Below are positions 1 through 11,535 of a stretch of 64,000 nt of DNA, piece after piece (the stretch's first letter is position 1; each line of letters begins with the position of its first letter). Both the position numbers and the translations under genes were made by a program. This DNA is from Guillardia theta CCMP2712 (taxonomy: Eukaryota > Cryptophyceae > Pyrenomonadales > Geminigeraceae): assembly GCF_000315625.1 (NCBI RefSeq), contig NW_005434671.1, positions 285,033 through 349,032 on the forward strand, given 5' to 3'. Under the pieces are notes generated by a model. The model saw nothing but the letters and a program-made list of their open reading frames with translations, was not told the origin of the DNA and made no database searches.

Positions 1-1199
1 ACAATCCCGCACACGTGCGTGCCGTGGCCTTCCACCACGTCCCCCACCGTTGAGTCTACCATGACAGTGTAGGACAAGATCTTGCGATGCCCTGAGCTCT
101 GGGAGCTACAGCTGTTCGCACCTGTCTCGTAACACACGTCAACGTTGTGGTTGGGATCGTAGAAGAAGCAATGGCTGTAATCGATGCCCGTGTCCGTCAC
201 TGCGACCAGTTGGTCCTTCCCCGACAGACCCAGGACTTTCGATCGAGAGACGCCAAGGACTTGCTCTACCACGTACACATTCCGTAGCTTGGCTGCAGCC
301 CCTGAGCTCGTTGGCAATTCGGAATTCTGCTTCACTAGGGGCCTCAACCTCCTACCTGAGTGAGGTGCAATCCATCTGACTTCTATCAGCGTTGATAACC
401 AACTCAGAGTCTCGAGAGAGTAGTCGTCTAGAACGTCAATCAAGACCTGAGATGGTCAGCCAGGTCAGAGCCCGATGCGGCAAGAACAAAATCAACTCAC
501 AACGGACGAATTCACTTCAGGCTCTTGAAACTTGGCCACACTCCCCACTTTTTTCAACACTTGGGCTATATCTTGAAGGAATGATGCGGCATCGGTGGCA
601 AGCTGTGCCGAGTAAGTGCCACAACGAGAGCCTTGGGTCGTGCTGCACCCTTGGAAGGAATCTGAAACATGGCTGCGGGACTCACGCAGCTTCGGCTCAG
701 CATGAAGGAGTTTCTCAGCAAGTACTTTCGAGAGCTTCATAATAGACGGAACTTCAACAACATTCACAACTTCCTGAACTGTGCGAAGCTTTTTCATCTC
801 CACTTGGTTTGCTTCCACTACGTAGGTGTTCAGCGGGATATACCTGTATACCCTCTTGCCCAAGACTTTCTCGATCTCCTGCCTTATCCGAGACCTGTTG
901 ATTCCTGATGTTTGCACCATGACTTGTCGTCTCTGCATAGAATTTCCTCGAGCCTCAGCCCTGAAATGAGGAAGCATCGAGACGCCGTCATGAATCGGAC
1001 CATAGAAGTTACTTTTCATCTTGTCCCTGACCTCGGAATCAAGCTTCAGTATGTTGGATAGATCCCCCCCAAACTGAGGGTTGACGAGAAGGACAGGAGT
1101 TTGTGTGGTCATTGCAGACGACCACATAGACATGTAGAACAAAGAGATCACGTAAATGATACGTAGTTTCCCTGCAAATGTTCTGCTAGTTCTGCGCAT
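1..1199 (-). CDS. Subtilisin-like serine protease (peptidase S8), N-terminal part
   Basis: Secreted or vesicular subtilase; only the N-terminal half lies in the window and the gene continues off the left edge. Exon 1 is 501-1199 and exon 2 is 1-446, joined across a 54-nt GT-AG intron (447-500) in phase 0. The protein starts with a basic, hydrophobic signal-like stretch, followed by a propeptide of about 270 residues. The catalytic Asp motif VTDTGID and the catalytic His motif GHGTHVCG are both present in exon 2; the Ser motif would lie outside the window. The segment GLSGKDQLVAV just before the Asp is typical of S8 proteases of the kind fused to other domains in protists. The start ATG at 1199 is the first of the open frame. 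Family assignment is firm; substrate is unknown. Confidence 0.85.
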
Positions 1200-3003
1200 G
1201 CTTGATACAATTTTCGTGTAGCCTTGCCTTCAATCGAGCAGGTTGTTTGACTTCATACAGCAGAAGCAATCTCAATCACTCGCAAAGAAGCTGCAAAGGA
1301 CCTGCTCTTGTGCAGTGCCCTCTTGTCCCTCCCCCCTCCCTCCTCCCTCTCCAGCGTGCGATATGAAACCAAGGCAACAAAGCCATTGCTTAGTTAGACT
1401 AAAGTAGATAAAAAACTAAAGACTAGTGGGTGGGGTGGGTGGGTGGACGGGACTTTATCATACGTGGTCGACGTGGGGATTTAGTAGGGGTACTGAATGA
1501 TTTTCCTGTAGTAGTTGTGACAGGGCGGAAGAGGAGGTGGGGGTACCTCTTAGTTTGATGTTTTTCTTTCCAGGCGCAGTGCTCCTGACCGTGCCTGGAT
1601 GGCAGATTTCCCTTCGTACGGTATGCTGTCTTCCTCTCTAGTTCGCTCCTTCGACCTTTCTCTCCCTCCCTCTCTCTCCCTCTCTCTTCCTCTCAGGCCC
1701 CTTCCTCGCCTCCTCCTTGCTTCCAATCTGAGACCTCAGTGTAAACAGGGAGTTTGTACCTGCCACCATAGCGGTATTACATTCAACACCGTAGGGCCTC
1801 CGACTTCGCTCAGATGGAACTCTTTTGTCATCAGCCCTCGGAGGGTTTAATGCAGTAGCAATCAGGTCATAGTCAGACATGAGAAGGTTGCCCAATAAGG
1901 TGTATTAGATGTTTCAAACGTCGGGAATGTATGATATGTTTCAGAAGCCCTGCATTTTCAAGTGTGCGTATCTTACTTCTCTCATCTCCTTTTTCTTTCA
2001 TCTTCCTCGCTAGACAATCTCAAGAAAAACATTGCAGTCCATGGGGTTTTGTCTCAATCACTTCCATTCATCGTGAAGGCTGTCTGGTGCAGCCGTGCTC
2101 GACAGCTGTTCCAAAAGAAATTTATGATGGTTGACAATTCGGAATCAAGAAGAAGAGAGTAAGACACAGGTGGAGAACCGTCTGCATTGAAGCTGCAAAA
2201 GATGTATTGACATCAAGGTTGAGGTGATTCCAAGTCATTTGTCCCCAGGACAAAAGCAAAAATTCACAGCGCCAGGGCGTGTTGAATCTTATCTCAATTC
2301 CGATTTTATTCTTTTAGCATAGCAGCAGTCCGCAGATCAGACTACGTGCAACATAATGCATGTTCATCCATTGGAGCAAAAGAAATCTTCAATCCTACTA
2401 GTAAAGAATTTCTCCTGTGTTCCCTTGATTCTCAAACACCGAATCGGTCAAACAACACGATGAGCAAAGGCGACGTGCAAAGGACTGAATCAGACATAGC
2501 AGGATGAAAACAAAAAGATACGAGGAGAGTCAATGAAGAAATTATATCAAAAGCTACCACAACACATTGAACACATGTACAAAGTTGGCCCGGAGCAAAA
2601 ACAATGTTTCATCACGGCAACAAAGGTCTTGAAACTTAGCAACATAACATCAAGGATGGACAGCTCCTCTCTTCACACTCTCTGACATGTTCACTGACAT
2701 GTTCACTGACATGTTCACTGACATGTTCACTGACATGTTCACTGACATGTTTCTCGCCTCGGCTCCTCCTCTTCCTGCCTGTCGCCTCATAGTGTGGGGC
2801 GCAAGAGCTTCACGAGCGGCCCCCGAAACCCCTTATTTTCGACATTTCAATATCTTACTCAAAATTTTCAATATTACTTAATTTTGTGTAATATGATTTC
2901 GCAATTTCTTCAATATTATACTCTGTATTTTCAATTGTTCAACACTTGACCCCCCACTTTAACGTTATCGATTCACAGACCACCCATCCTCAGGCAGGGG
3001 GCC
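1200..3003. other. Intergenic region, 1.8 kb
   Basis: No gene is supported here. It holds a CT-rich low-complexity stretch near 1640-1695, a 12-bp tandem repeat at about 2686-2750, and an AT-rich block at 2830-2945 just before the helicase gene. Short open frames are present but show no splice-consistent continuation or recognisable domain. Confidence 0.6.
2686..2750. repeat. 12-bp tandem repeat, about 5.5 copies
   Basis: The unit acatgttcactg repeats head to tail with no interruptions. Because the unit is divisible by three, one frame reads as a Met-Phe-Thr-Asp repeat, but there is no sign that this is translated. It lies about 250 bp upstream of the DEAD-box gene start. Confidence 0.9.
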
Positions 3004-5459
3004 ATGCTCGCATCGGCGCCGCTACGTCTCATCCTCCTCGGCGTCCTCTATGGACGGCTCGATGCCTTCCAACCAGCTGCATATGCTCCAGGACGTCTAT
3101 CCTCCTTCTCCTCCCCCACCTCTAGCTTCTTCTCTTCCTTGAGGCCAAGATGTCTGCCGCCCGTAGCATCCAAGCTCCCTCACAGGAGCTTCATCCCTGC
3201 GAGCGGGAGGAGGACAGAGACTTTCGGGCAGGGCGTTCACTGTGTGCTGTCGATGACGACCGACGATGCACAAGTTAGCGTGGCGGATAATTCTTACTTC
3301 AGTACCGTTGGGCTGATACCAGAGTTGTGTGCGGCGCTCGGCGATATGAACATCAACACGCCTACAGCCATTCAGAAAGAATCGTTGCCGCTCTCTCTTG
3401 CGGGAGAAAGCGTCTTGCTCTGTGCCGAGACGGGATCGGGAAAGTCCCTGGCGTTTCTTCTGCCACTTGTAAACCGCTTGAAAGTCGATGAGTTTGTCCT
3501 TGGCATTAACGCCAGGCCAAAACGTCCAAGAGCGGGTGAGAGATGTAACTAGTAGCTGTTGCATGCCTCTGATTCTGGTTGTTGCAGTCGTTATTGTCCC
3601 AACGAGAGAGCTTGGATCGCAGATCTTGGGAGTAGCTAAGGGTCTTTCAAAGCATGCCAAGTGAGTAGTCCTTCTCGACTTTCTGTTGCCCTTTCGCTTG
3701 TCCTCAGACCCTGCTCCCAACAGGTTCTCCAGCTTAGGCCTGCTGGGAGGAGCCTCTTCAGCCATGCAGGCAAAGCGCCTGGAACAGCCAGTCGATCTTG
3801 TGATTGCGACACCTGGTGGGCAACAGCTGAGGAGGTGGGAAGGGAGAGCTGAGCGAGTTGCTGCAGGGAGGCTGCTGGATCACATCAATGACAACCACCT
3901 CTCGTTGGGAGACGTCAGGTTCGTCGTGGCCGACGAGGCAGACACCATGGCTGCTCAGGTGCGAGAAAGTTGCGACCTGCGTGTGTGACGAGCTTCAAGG
4001 GTTTCGGCGAAGAGCTCAGGAAGATCTTCGAGGCCATCAGCGGGGCCAGCACAGCCGCACGGGAGGTGTGGGAGAGGAACTGAGAGCGGCGGTGGACTGA
4101 TGCTCTTGGACAGAACTACGTTAAAAGTGAAGAATTGCGAGCAAAGCTGGAAGCAAAGCTTGCTGTCGAGTCCGATGTGGTGGTAAGCCATGGTTGCTCC
4201 GAGCGCTGCCTGATCCTTTGACGCTTCCTGTTAGGAGATTGAATCTATCAAGAATCAAGTGAAGAGCGACGATGTCAGGGGGGCAGGGTTGCTGATTCTG
4301 CGATTGCAGATGAGTGTCAGACGGGGCCCCTTCCATCCCAAGGATCGCGGGATCGTTCAGTGTATGCTCGCTGCCGCCACGTTCCCGCATCCGTCAAGAA
4401 CATTATCTCGTCCACTTTCCCTCGTTACAGAGAAGTGCAGACGAAATCAGCCCACAGAGTGAGAGCTCGAGTGAGGACAATCTCGGTTTGACCCCAAGGC
4501 AGGTCTCGGATAGGATCTTCCAGGAGTTTGTGTCTGTCTCGGCGGGAGACAGGGCGCAAACGCTCTTGGAGGTAAGAACAACCTTGCATCTTGTTGAAGA
4601 CGGAAAGTTATCGTTTCTGCCCTGTTTGATGATACATGCAGGTACTCGACAGAGGGAGAAGAATGAATACACAGACTTGGGCAAAGTCCAGAGAGCTTGA
4701 TGAGAAGACTCGAGACGCTACGATCATATTCTGTGAGACAATCAGGTTGCAGAATACAGCAATTGCGCGCTGATCCTGTGTCTTGCCAGGCAATACCAAA
4801 GATAGCGCGATGTTTGCAGCGAAGCTGCTCCGGGAGAACGACTATGACGTGGCAGAGGGCCATGGATGGGTCGCCCAGCATGAGAGGGTTGTACAGATCA
4901 AAGAGTTCATGTCCGGGGAGAAGAAGATTCTTGTTGCTACAGACATCATCGCAAGGGGCATCGACACCGTCCATGTCTCCCACGTCATCAACTTCGACTT
5001 CCCCTTGAACCCCGTGGACTATCTCCACAGGATCGGAAGGACAGGGAGAGGAGGAGGTAGCGCCGGCTCCGGATTCCCTCCTAGTTCCTGACGCTGTGCC
5101 AGGCACGGGACGTGTTACCAACCTCATCACGAAGAGGGACTACACCCTCGCTATGGCAATCGAGCGAGCGACGAAGTTGGGGCAGCCGATCGAGTCCTTG
5201 AGCTCGAGGAAGGCCGACTACGTGCAGGGAATGCCGGGGAAGCTCAAGACGGAGATCAAACGTGTCAAGACGACGAAGCAGGAAGGGACTGCGACGCTGG
5301 GGCGTGTGAGGACCACCGCTGCTCGGACGGAAGGGTTCGTTCGATCATGCAAAGACTTGTAGCGAACTGACTGGCTGCTGCAGTGGGGCAAAGAGGAAAC
5401 CGAAAGACACCACGGCCAAGTCTCTCAAGAGGATCCCTAAGCGCAAGAGACGCTCTTGA
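3004..5459 (+). CDS. DEAD-box RNA helicase with plastid-type targeting peptide
   Basis: ATP-dependent RNA helicase, probably imported into the complex plastid. Exons: 3004-3535, 3588-3660, 3724-3958, 4000-4065, 4114-4182, 4235-4458, 4503-4571, 4642-4732, 4790-5056, 5103-5334, 5384-5459. The N-terminus is a signal peptide with a predicted cut before F22 (LDA/FQPAAY), then a Ser/Arg-rich transit-like region. Helicase motifs in order: Q motif region (INTPTAIQKESL), motif I AETGSGKS, Ia PTREL, TPG, motif II DEAD, motif III-like AAT, IIFCNTK, VATDIIARGID, and motif VI HRIGRTGRGG. The tail is basic. The exon lengths sum to one base short of whole codons: near 4385 the frame shifts by 1 nt, directly after AAATFP and before ASVKNIIS. 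That is a sequence error, a real mutation, or an alternative 47-nt intron that would delete motif III. Length about 644 residues. Confidence 0.88.
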
Positions 5460-6044
5460 GGGCTGACTGGGCTTGTTGAGCGTTGTAATGCTGTAAAAGT
5501 TCTTTGGCAGTTTGTACAATAAATCCTTGACCGACTTGAGTGACCTTTGGGTATTGTCAAGATTGTAGCTGAAAGCATAGATCATGGTTCTCATCTCGAT
5601 TCTTTTCCTTCTCCCCTCCCTGCTTCTCTTTCTCGTTCTTCCGAGCTCTTCGCCTCAGATCATGTCGTTACCTCCTGTGAGCTCGTCAAGGGAGCAGGAC
5701 TGGGTGAGCACTTCGCAAGACTAGAATCTGCACTGGCAACAAGTAAGGGGGAGGGTGGGGACATGGCTCTCTTTACTATGCCTCTCACATATAAAAAGTG
5801 GTATGTTGGAGCTCGACGGAGGGGAAAGTAAAAAGTCAGTTTTTACTTTGAAAGCGCTGCGATGGCGACGTCTGGTGGAGGAAGGGACGGGGGAGAGAGA
5901 GGGAAGGAGGTTTACAGCGAGTGAGGACGAACGCCGAGGAGACGACAAGAGCAAGGGATGGCGATGGGAGAAAGGCAAAGTTAGGGGAGAGGAGAGGAGG
6001 AGATGAGTCTGAGGTGAAGGGACTGAGAAATCAGCCTGAGAAGC
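5460..6044. other. Intergenic region, about 0.6 kb
   Basis: Apart from the possible poly(A) signal I see no gene. The 5760-6010 part is purine-rich (GAGG and GGGAGA runs) and may include the 5' untranslated region of the next gene. Confidence 0.5.
5518..5523 (+). promoter_or_regulatory. Possible polyadenylation signal AATAAA
   Basis: A canonical AATAAA lies about 60 nt after the helicase stop codon, in the right orientation. Its use in this organism is not established. Confidence 0.35.
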
Positions 6045-7284
6045 ATGTCCTTCGGACGCTTCTACGACGACTTGTTCGAGCTGCAGCTGACCCTGACTCG
6101 AGCTGAGGAGATGATGAGTCAAAGAGCCATGGAGGAATTGTTCGTTGATATCTGCGCGCAATGCTTCTACTTCTCAAGGGCGGTATCCGATCACTTTCTC
6201 TGGGTAGAACTCGAAGACTGCCTCTGCTCGGCAGAGATCGTGAGGTGAGTAAGAACATGAACGCTGTGTGCGCTGCTGTGAAAGTTTTGACTGTTGTGTG
6301 CAAGGGGGTATGTCCTAAGATTTCCACGGAAAGAATCGAAGCAAGAGGCGCTGAGCTTCTTGTTGGTCAACTACGACCAAGTACAAGCGAATATGATGTC
6401 GGATGGCTATGATTGTAAATTATTGCGATGCTTCTTGAAGGATATGAGAAGGTGAATAGATCATTGTTTTAAGTGATGTCGTGACCAGTTCTGATTCCTT
6501 GTGCTCAGGGCCCTCCTACTTCCAGGGATGAAGCCTGAACACGATTATTATCATGGCAATTTCCCAACAACTGCCAAGACTTCATCTCTAATCCTGCCAT
6601 CTTGGGATATGGTCACGACTTGGGAAAGACCACCGTCTAGCTCGGCACCAGCAGAGCTGAACGTGCGGTAAGTGTTAGAAAGCTGTTGCACTGCGTCAAA
6701 TCAAAACTCACCTGACTACTGTTGCCACTAGCTTTACGGACAACAATCTGAACATGACTCCGACAGCAAGCAAGAGGTTGCACTATGACGTTACAATGTC
6801 GCCAAACGATCACTCTGCGAAGTTGAGCCCGAAGAGAGACAACAAGTGATTTGATCTTCGAACTCTTCATGCAATACCCCTCACTGTCCTTGAGCAGCAC
6901 TTTGATAGATCAGATCTCACTGAGCGAGTCCAGTGAGGTCGACTTGACTATCAGCTCTGTTCCGAGCAGCGCAGAGAGGGACTCGGGGAACACGTTTCCT
7001 GGTGGATCATCACAGGTCAGCTTGCGCAAGTTGTGATGCTGCGTTCATCAAACTTTCAACTTCATGTGCAGCTGTTGAGACTGATCAAATCACTGCAGAG
7101 CGCGAGCGAGAGAAATAGCTCTGAGCCAGATCGCACCGAGACATTGGTGAGATACATCTCGTTCTCACAGGTCGGCAGACAGGAGATGGACGCAGCGGCA
7201 CTCAAGCCTGCACAGCTGCTGGGCACGGTGGCGGAGATGCAGACTTCGATGAAGCATACTGCTTGCCCGTACGAGTTGATGTAG
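6045..7284 (+). CDS. Conserved-looking protein of unknown function, five exons
   Basis: I do not recognise this family. Exons 6045-6244, 6509-6667, 6732-6845, 6898-7015 and 7072-7284 join with consistent phases and give 267 residues. The N-terminus (about residues 1-70) is hydrophobic-helical and acidic (FYDDLFELQLTLTRAEEMM) with three Cys close together. The middle, about residues 80-190, is Ser/Thr/Pro-rich and looks disordered. The C-terminal 80 residues are helical (LLRLIKSLQSASERN) and end in TACPYELM. No signal peptide, membrane segment or catalytic motif is visible. The consistent splice phases across four introns are the main evidence that this is a real gene. Confidence 0.6.
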
Positions 7285-9617
7285 CCTCGCACTTACCAGT
7301 GTAGTACTAATCAGTGAAGTTGCCACTGAATCCGACCGAATCATTCAATGCCACTGCCGTGACGGTACCGTACCGGGCACCGTAGTGTCACGGTCAGTAC
7401 GGAGTACGGTACTGAGACGGTGAACACCGTTTACGGTCGGTTCCGAGACTCCCGCCGGCAGACGGTGAGGCAGCAAGTACGGGCCGGCGGCAAGTCCGTC
7501 TGACGCGCTCAGCCGCTGACTCAAAGCCGCTATGACCCGGACCGTACTGCCAGTCGGACTACGGCCTGGCCCGGCTGCCCCGGCCCGGTGAGTCCCGAGG
7601 GCCGCCAGGGCGGGGCGAGCGCTCCACACAAGGAATGAACCCCTCCTTTTCCCACAATCAGGACTAGCAGGACCGGTGGGTCAGGGAGTCTCAAACAAGG
7701 ACACGTGCGTGAATCACCACCCCTCCATGCAGAATTGCACCCCCATGATCACCCTACCCCTGTTCTTCCTCAGATTGCCCAAACCCGTCCAAACTTTGTT
7801 CCACCAGTCACCAACTGGGAAGAAGCATCGAACATTCAGGGTGGGGTACCTCACCCTACCCCTTATCAGCCATACACTGTCATGAATCCCCTTGCACCTC
7901 TAACTGTATTGTACCCCTCTACATCCATTGTAAAGGACCCGTCCTCAATGAGACCCCCTACCCCTCCGAGCCAAGTACCCGAATGCCCCGCCAGACGATC
8001 GAATGGGTCCATTCAAATAAAACCGGTCCTTGACCAGGAAAAGGAGGGGTGGTATTCCTTGAAGGCCTCGTGAGGCAGAAGTTATAGGTAGGGTCAAGGG
8101 TAGGGTGGCTGACGGTGGCACTTGGAGGCTAGTTTGCAAGTCCTCCAGAATGTGGGGTGGGGTTCAAGTTCAGAGAGTGATCAAAATTCAGTCTAGACAT
8201 ATTAAGGTATTCATCGATTAAAGCTATAAGTCAATTCGCTATAGTATGTCCTTAGCTCTGGAAAGACTGCCATCGAACGCTCGGGTTCCTTGGAGTACGG
8301 GTACTAGAAACTCTGGAAGGTGGCACCCATCATCGGGGGAATCGAACACTGATATAATGAGAGGTGGGTGGTAGTTTGAAAAGTGGGGACACCAAATGAC
8401 ATGGGTGTTCATGGAAGGGGTATTGACAAGGGGGTCCTGCTTGAGGAGAAAGTACCGGGGTCCCACACTCATGCTACAGGAATTCTTTATAGGTAGGGTA
8501 CTTATATGGGGGTAGTAGCAGAACCATGTTCGGTAAGCAAGTCCTGCCAACCGGGTCAAACGGAGGTGAAGGGTAGGGGTAGGACCAGGATATTTAAGTG
8601 GGTACCCAATTCGAAGGATGTTCGGAGGTCATCCATGGAGGGTTCTTTTCTTAATGCTACCATAATAAAAAGTGACATAGGTCCTACCCTTGTGAAGTCA
8701 CCATCACCTTGGGATCTACATGAAACTGAGGGTGGAGAATACCACCGGTCATACGCCATTTGAATTCAAACCATGAGGGAGATAGGGGTCTGCTAGGTCT
8801 CAGGCAATGATTGATTGGGCAATCCATTTTTAGTAGTATACTGTTTCCGAATGGGTAGGGTATTATGAATTTGGGGTGGTAGGATGTAGGGGTGGGTTTG
8901 AGTGGGTACTTTCGTTGCTCTTCTGAGGGGTACCTATAGTGGGAATATGACTAATGTTGTTGAAAGGGGGTATGCACTCTAAAGAAGTCACTGAGGGTAG
9001 GTGGGGGTAGAAGGTATGGGGACGCCTGGGGTAGGGTAATGAATTTGTCAGAGTGTTCTAGGGTAGGGGGTAGAACCAAGGGCAGGAGAAAGGGTAGGGG
9101 GTTCTAGGGGGTGGAAAAGAGTCTGCCGCGCGACTGGAGATGCAGTAGTGGCATGTGCCAAGGCTGGGAGGACAAAGTTAGAGGATGGAGAAGATGTACT
9201 GACATAGATAGTGGATAGAACGAGATGTTGTCTTGCTCCGAACCTTCATTGCAGATAGTTTTGTGAACCCAGAGAGATTTTATCACTTTTCTTCATGGAT
9301 TCAGTGAAATGTCTCGTGTTCATTTCGTAGCTCAACAGCGGGGTTTGATTACTCCATTTTTGCTCAAAGTTTGTACACGAGACAGCTACCTGATCCAAGA
9401 CGGAAATCATGTGTTTAGTTCTACCTATGATAGGAATGTTGTTGAAGACTTTTGGTCTGTTTCGAAACTACGGTTTTCTTGGTTTACTTGTTGTCATATT
9501 CCAGTTTTCTATTCTTAGAAGCATTTATTCATGATTCACACTGCAAGATGATAACATATTTGTGATTTGAAATGCTAAGTGCGAATACTGCATGCTGATA
9601 CTTTCAACAGTTAAACT
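7285..9617. other. Intergenic region rich in short degenerate repeats
   Basis: No gene is supported. 7345-7450 carries many ACGGT and ACCGT words in both orientations, followed by a GC-rich stretch to about 7630. From about 7740 to 8000 the top strand is full of CCCTACCC-like words; from about 8090 to 9115 it is full of the complement, GGGTAGGG. 9120-9600 is ordinary AT-richer sequence before the inositol-phosphate synthase start. Confidence 0.6.
7340..7450. repeat. Cluster of ACGGT/ACCGT words
   Basis: About ten copies of the pentamer ACGGT or its complement ACCGT occur in roughly 100 bp, several as overlapping palindromes such as acggtaccgt. This is far above chance for a pentamer. It could be a decayed inverted-repeat element or a protein-binding cluster. 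Confidence 0.6.
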
Positions 9618-11284
9618 ATGACGAGCACGGAGTCATTTTTCGACGGTCCTTTCGAAGTCGAGAGCGACAAGGTCAACTACACTGATGAGGCTATCTTTGC
9701 CACCTACTCCTACCAGACCACAATGGTAGAGAACCGAAATGGGAAGACGGTTGTCATGCCTCAGACACAAAACTTCGAATTCAAGACGGATCGCCAGGTC
9801 CCAAGGGTGGGAGCAATGTTTGTCGGATGGGGAGGAAACAACGGCACCACGGTCACGGCAAGTATAATTGCAAACCGCCATGGCATCGTATGGAACAAGA
9901 AGGAAGGAGAAGTCCGCTCGAACTACTTCGGCTCTCTCACTCAGTCCTCGACCATCCGGATCGGCAACAACGAGTGCGGAGACAACGTTTACATTCCCTT
10001 CAAGAACCTTCTGCCTATGGTCAATCCCAACGATCTGGTCATTGGAGGTTGGGACATCTGCAGCACCCCCCTTGGAGACGCCATGAAGAACGCCAAGGTT
10101 CTTGACTATGACCTGCAGCGCCAGGTTTACGACGAGATGCAAAAGCTGAGACCACTTCCGTCGGTTTACTTCCCAGACTTTATTGCCGCAAACCAGGCAG
10201 GGAGAGCTACCAATGTCCTGAAGGGAAGCAAGCAAGAGCAGCTTGACCAGATCAGGAAGGATATTCGTGATTTCAAGTCTGCCAACAATTTGGACAAAGT
10301 GATTGTCCTGTGGACTGCCAATACAGAGAGATTTGCTGAGGTGAGGCTTTGAATGTTAGGTTTCATTTATCCTCTGACGCGCAATCAAGATCCAAACAGG
10401 CGTGAACGACACTGCAGAGAACCTCCTTGCTGCAGTTCAGCGTGGCGAGTCAGAAATCTCTCCTTCCACCGTCTTCGCGATTGCCAGTATCCTGGAAGGC
10501 GCTTCCTACATCAATGGCTCTCCTCAGAACACCTTTGTAAGTGTCCCTAGACTGCTGTACTTCGCCCTTCCTGACGTGAACTTGTCTCAAGGTTCCTGGA
10601 GTCCTCGAGCTTGCTGAGGAGAAGCAGGTGTTCATCGGCGGAGATGACTTCAAGTCCGGACAGACCAAGGTCAAGTCTGTCCTTGTCGATTTCTTGATCA
10701 GCGCTGGCATCAAGGTGAAATCCATCGTCTCTTACAATCATCTCGGAAACAACGATGGGAGAAACTTGTCTCAACCCGAGATGTTCCGCTCCAAGGAAAT
10801 CTCCAAGTCCAATGTGGTCGACGACATGGTTGCCTCAAACAACATTTTGTACGAACCAGGAGAGCACCCCGATCACGTTGTGGTCATCAAGTACGTCCCC
10901 AACGTTGGAGATAGCAAGCGTGCGATGGACGAGTATGTTTCCGAGATCTTCATGGGAGGAACCAACACCATTGTGATGCACAACACGTGCGAAGACTCGT
11001 TGCTTGCCGCTCCTATCATCATTGACCTTGTTCTCTTGTGCGAGTTATTCGAGAGAGTACAGCTCAAGCGGGAGGGAGCGAAGGAATATGAACGCTTCCA
11101 TCCGGTCTTGTCGGTGCTTAGCTTCCTTCTGAAGGCTCCTTTGGTCCCACCTGGAACTCCAGTTGTCAACGCGCTCTTCACCCAGAGGCAATGCATGGTG
11201 AACATCATGAGGGCTTGTTTGGGTCTTGCTCCCGAGAACAATATGCTCCTTGAGCACAAACTTAACCGCAACTGCAGCATGTAG
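9618..11284 (+). CDS. INO1: Inositol-3-phosphate synthase (myo-inositol-1-phosphate synthase)
   Basis: Converts glucose 6-phosphate to 1L-myo-inositol 3-phosphate using bound NAD; the committed step to inositol lipids and inositol phosphates, usually cytosolic. Exons 9618-10340, 10390-10536 and 10592-11284 give 520 residues, normal for the family. Family signatures are clear: the NAD-binding [54 protein letters not shown]-like [35 protein letters not shown], and [10 protein letters not shown] with the catalytic lysines. The second intron acceptor at 10389 was chosen over a nearby CAG because only it keeps the frame ([11 protein letters not shown]). There is no visible targeting peptide. Identification is secure. 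Confidence 0.97.
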
Positions 11285-11535
11285 ACGTGCGAAGCTTCCT
11301 AGGTAGCAAGACAGAGACAGACAGGATCAAAAGTCTCTCGCTCTTGCATCCTTGTGTTTTACCTTAAACTAGAGAACCAACCTTTAATGAAAGCCACAAA
11401 TACAATCTTACAAGAGTGTTGCATGTCACACCCTTAGCAAGGCTGGTATCTCTGTGTTGCTGCTTCTGAGTTTACAAAATCTTACACCATCACGATGGAT
11501 TTGGTCATATCCTGTTAAGTCGTCAACATCATCAT

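Noticed and set aside
8325-8350. B-box-like GTTCGATTCC on the minus strand
   Set aside because: No A box or acceptor stem at the expected spacing, so not a tRNA gene.
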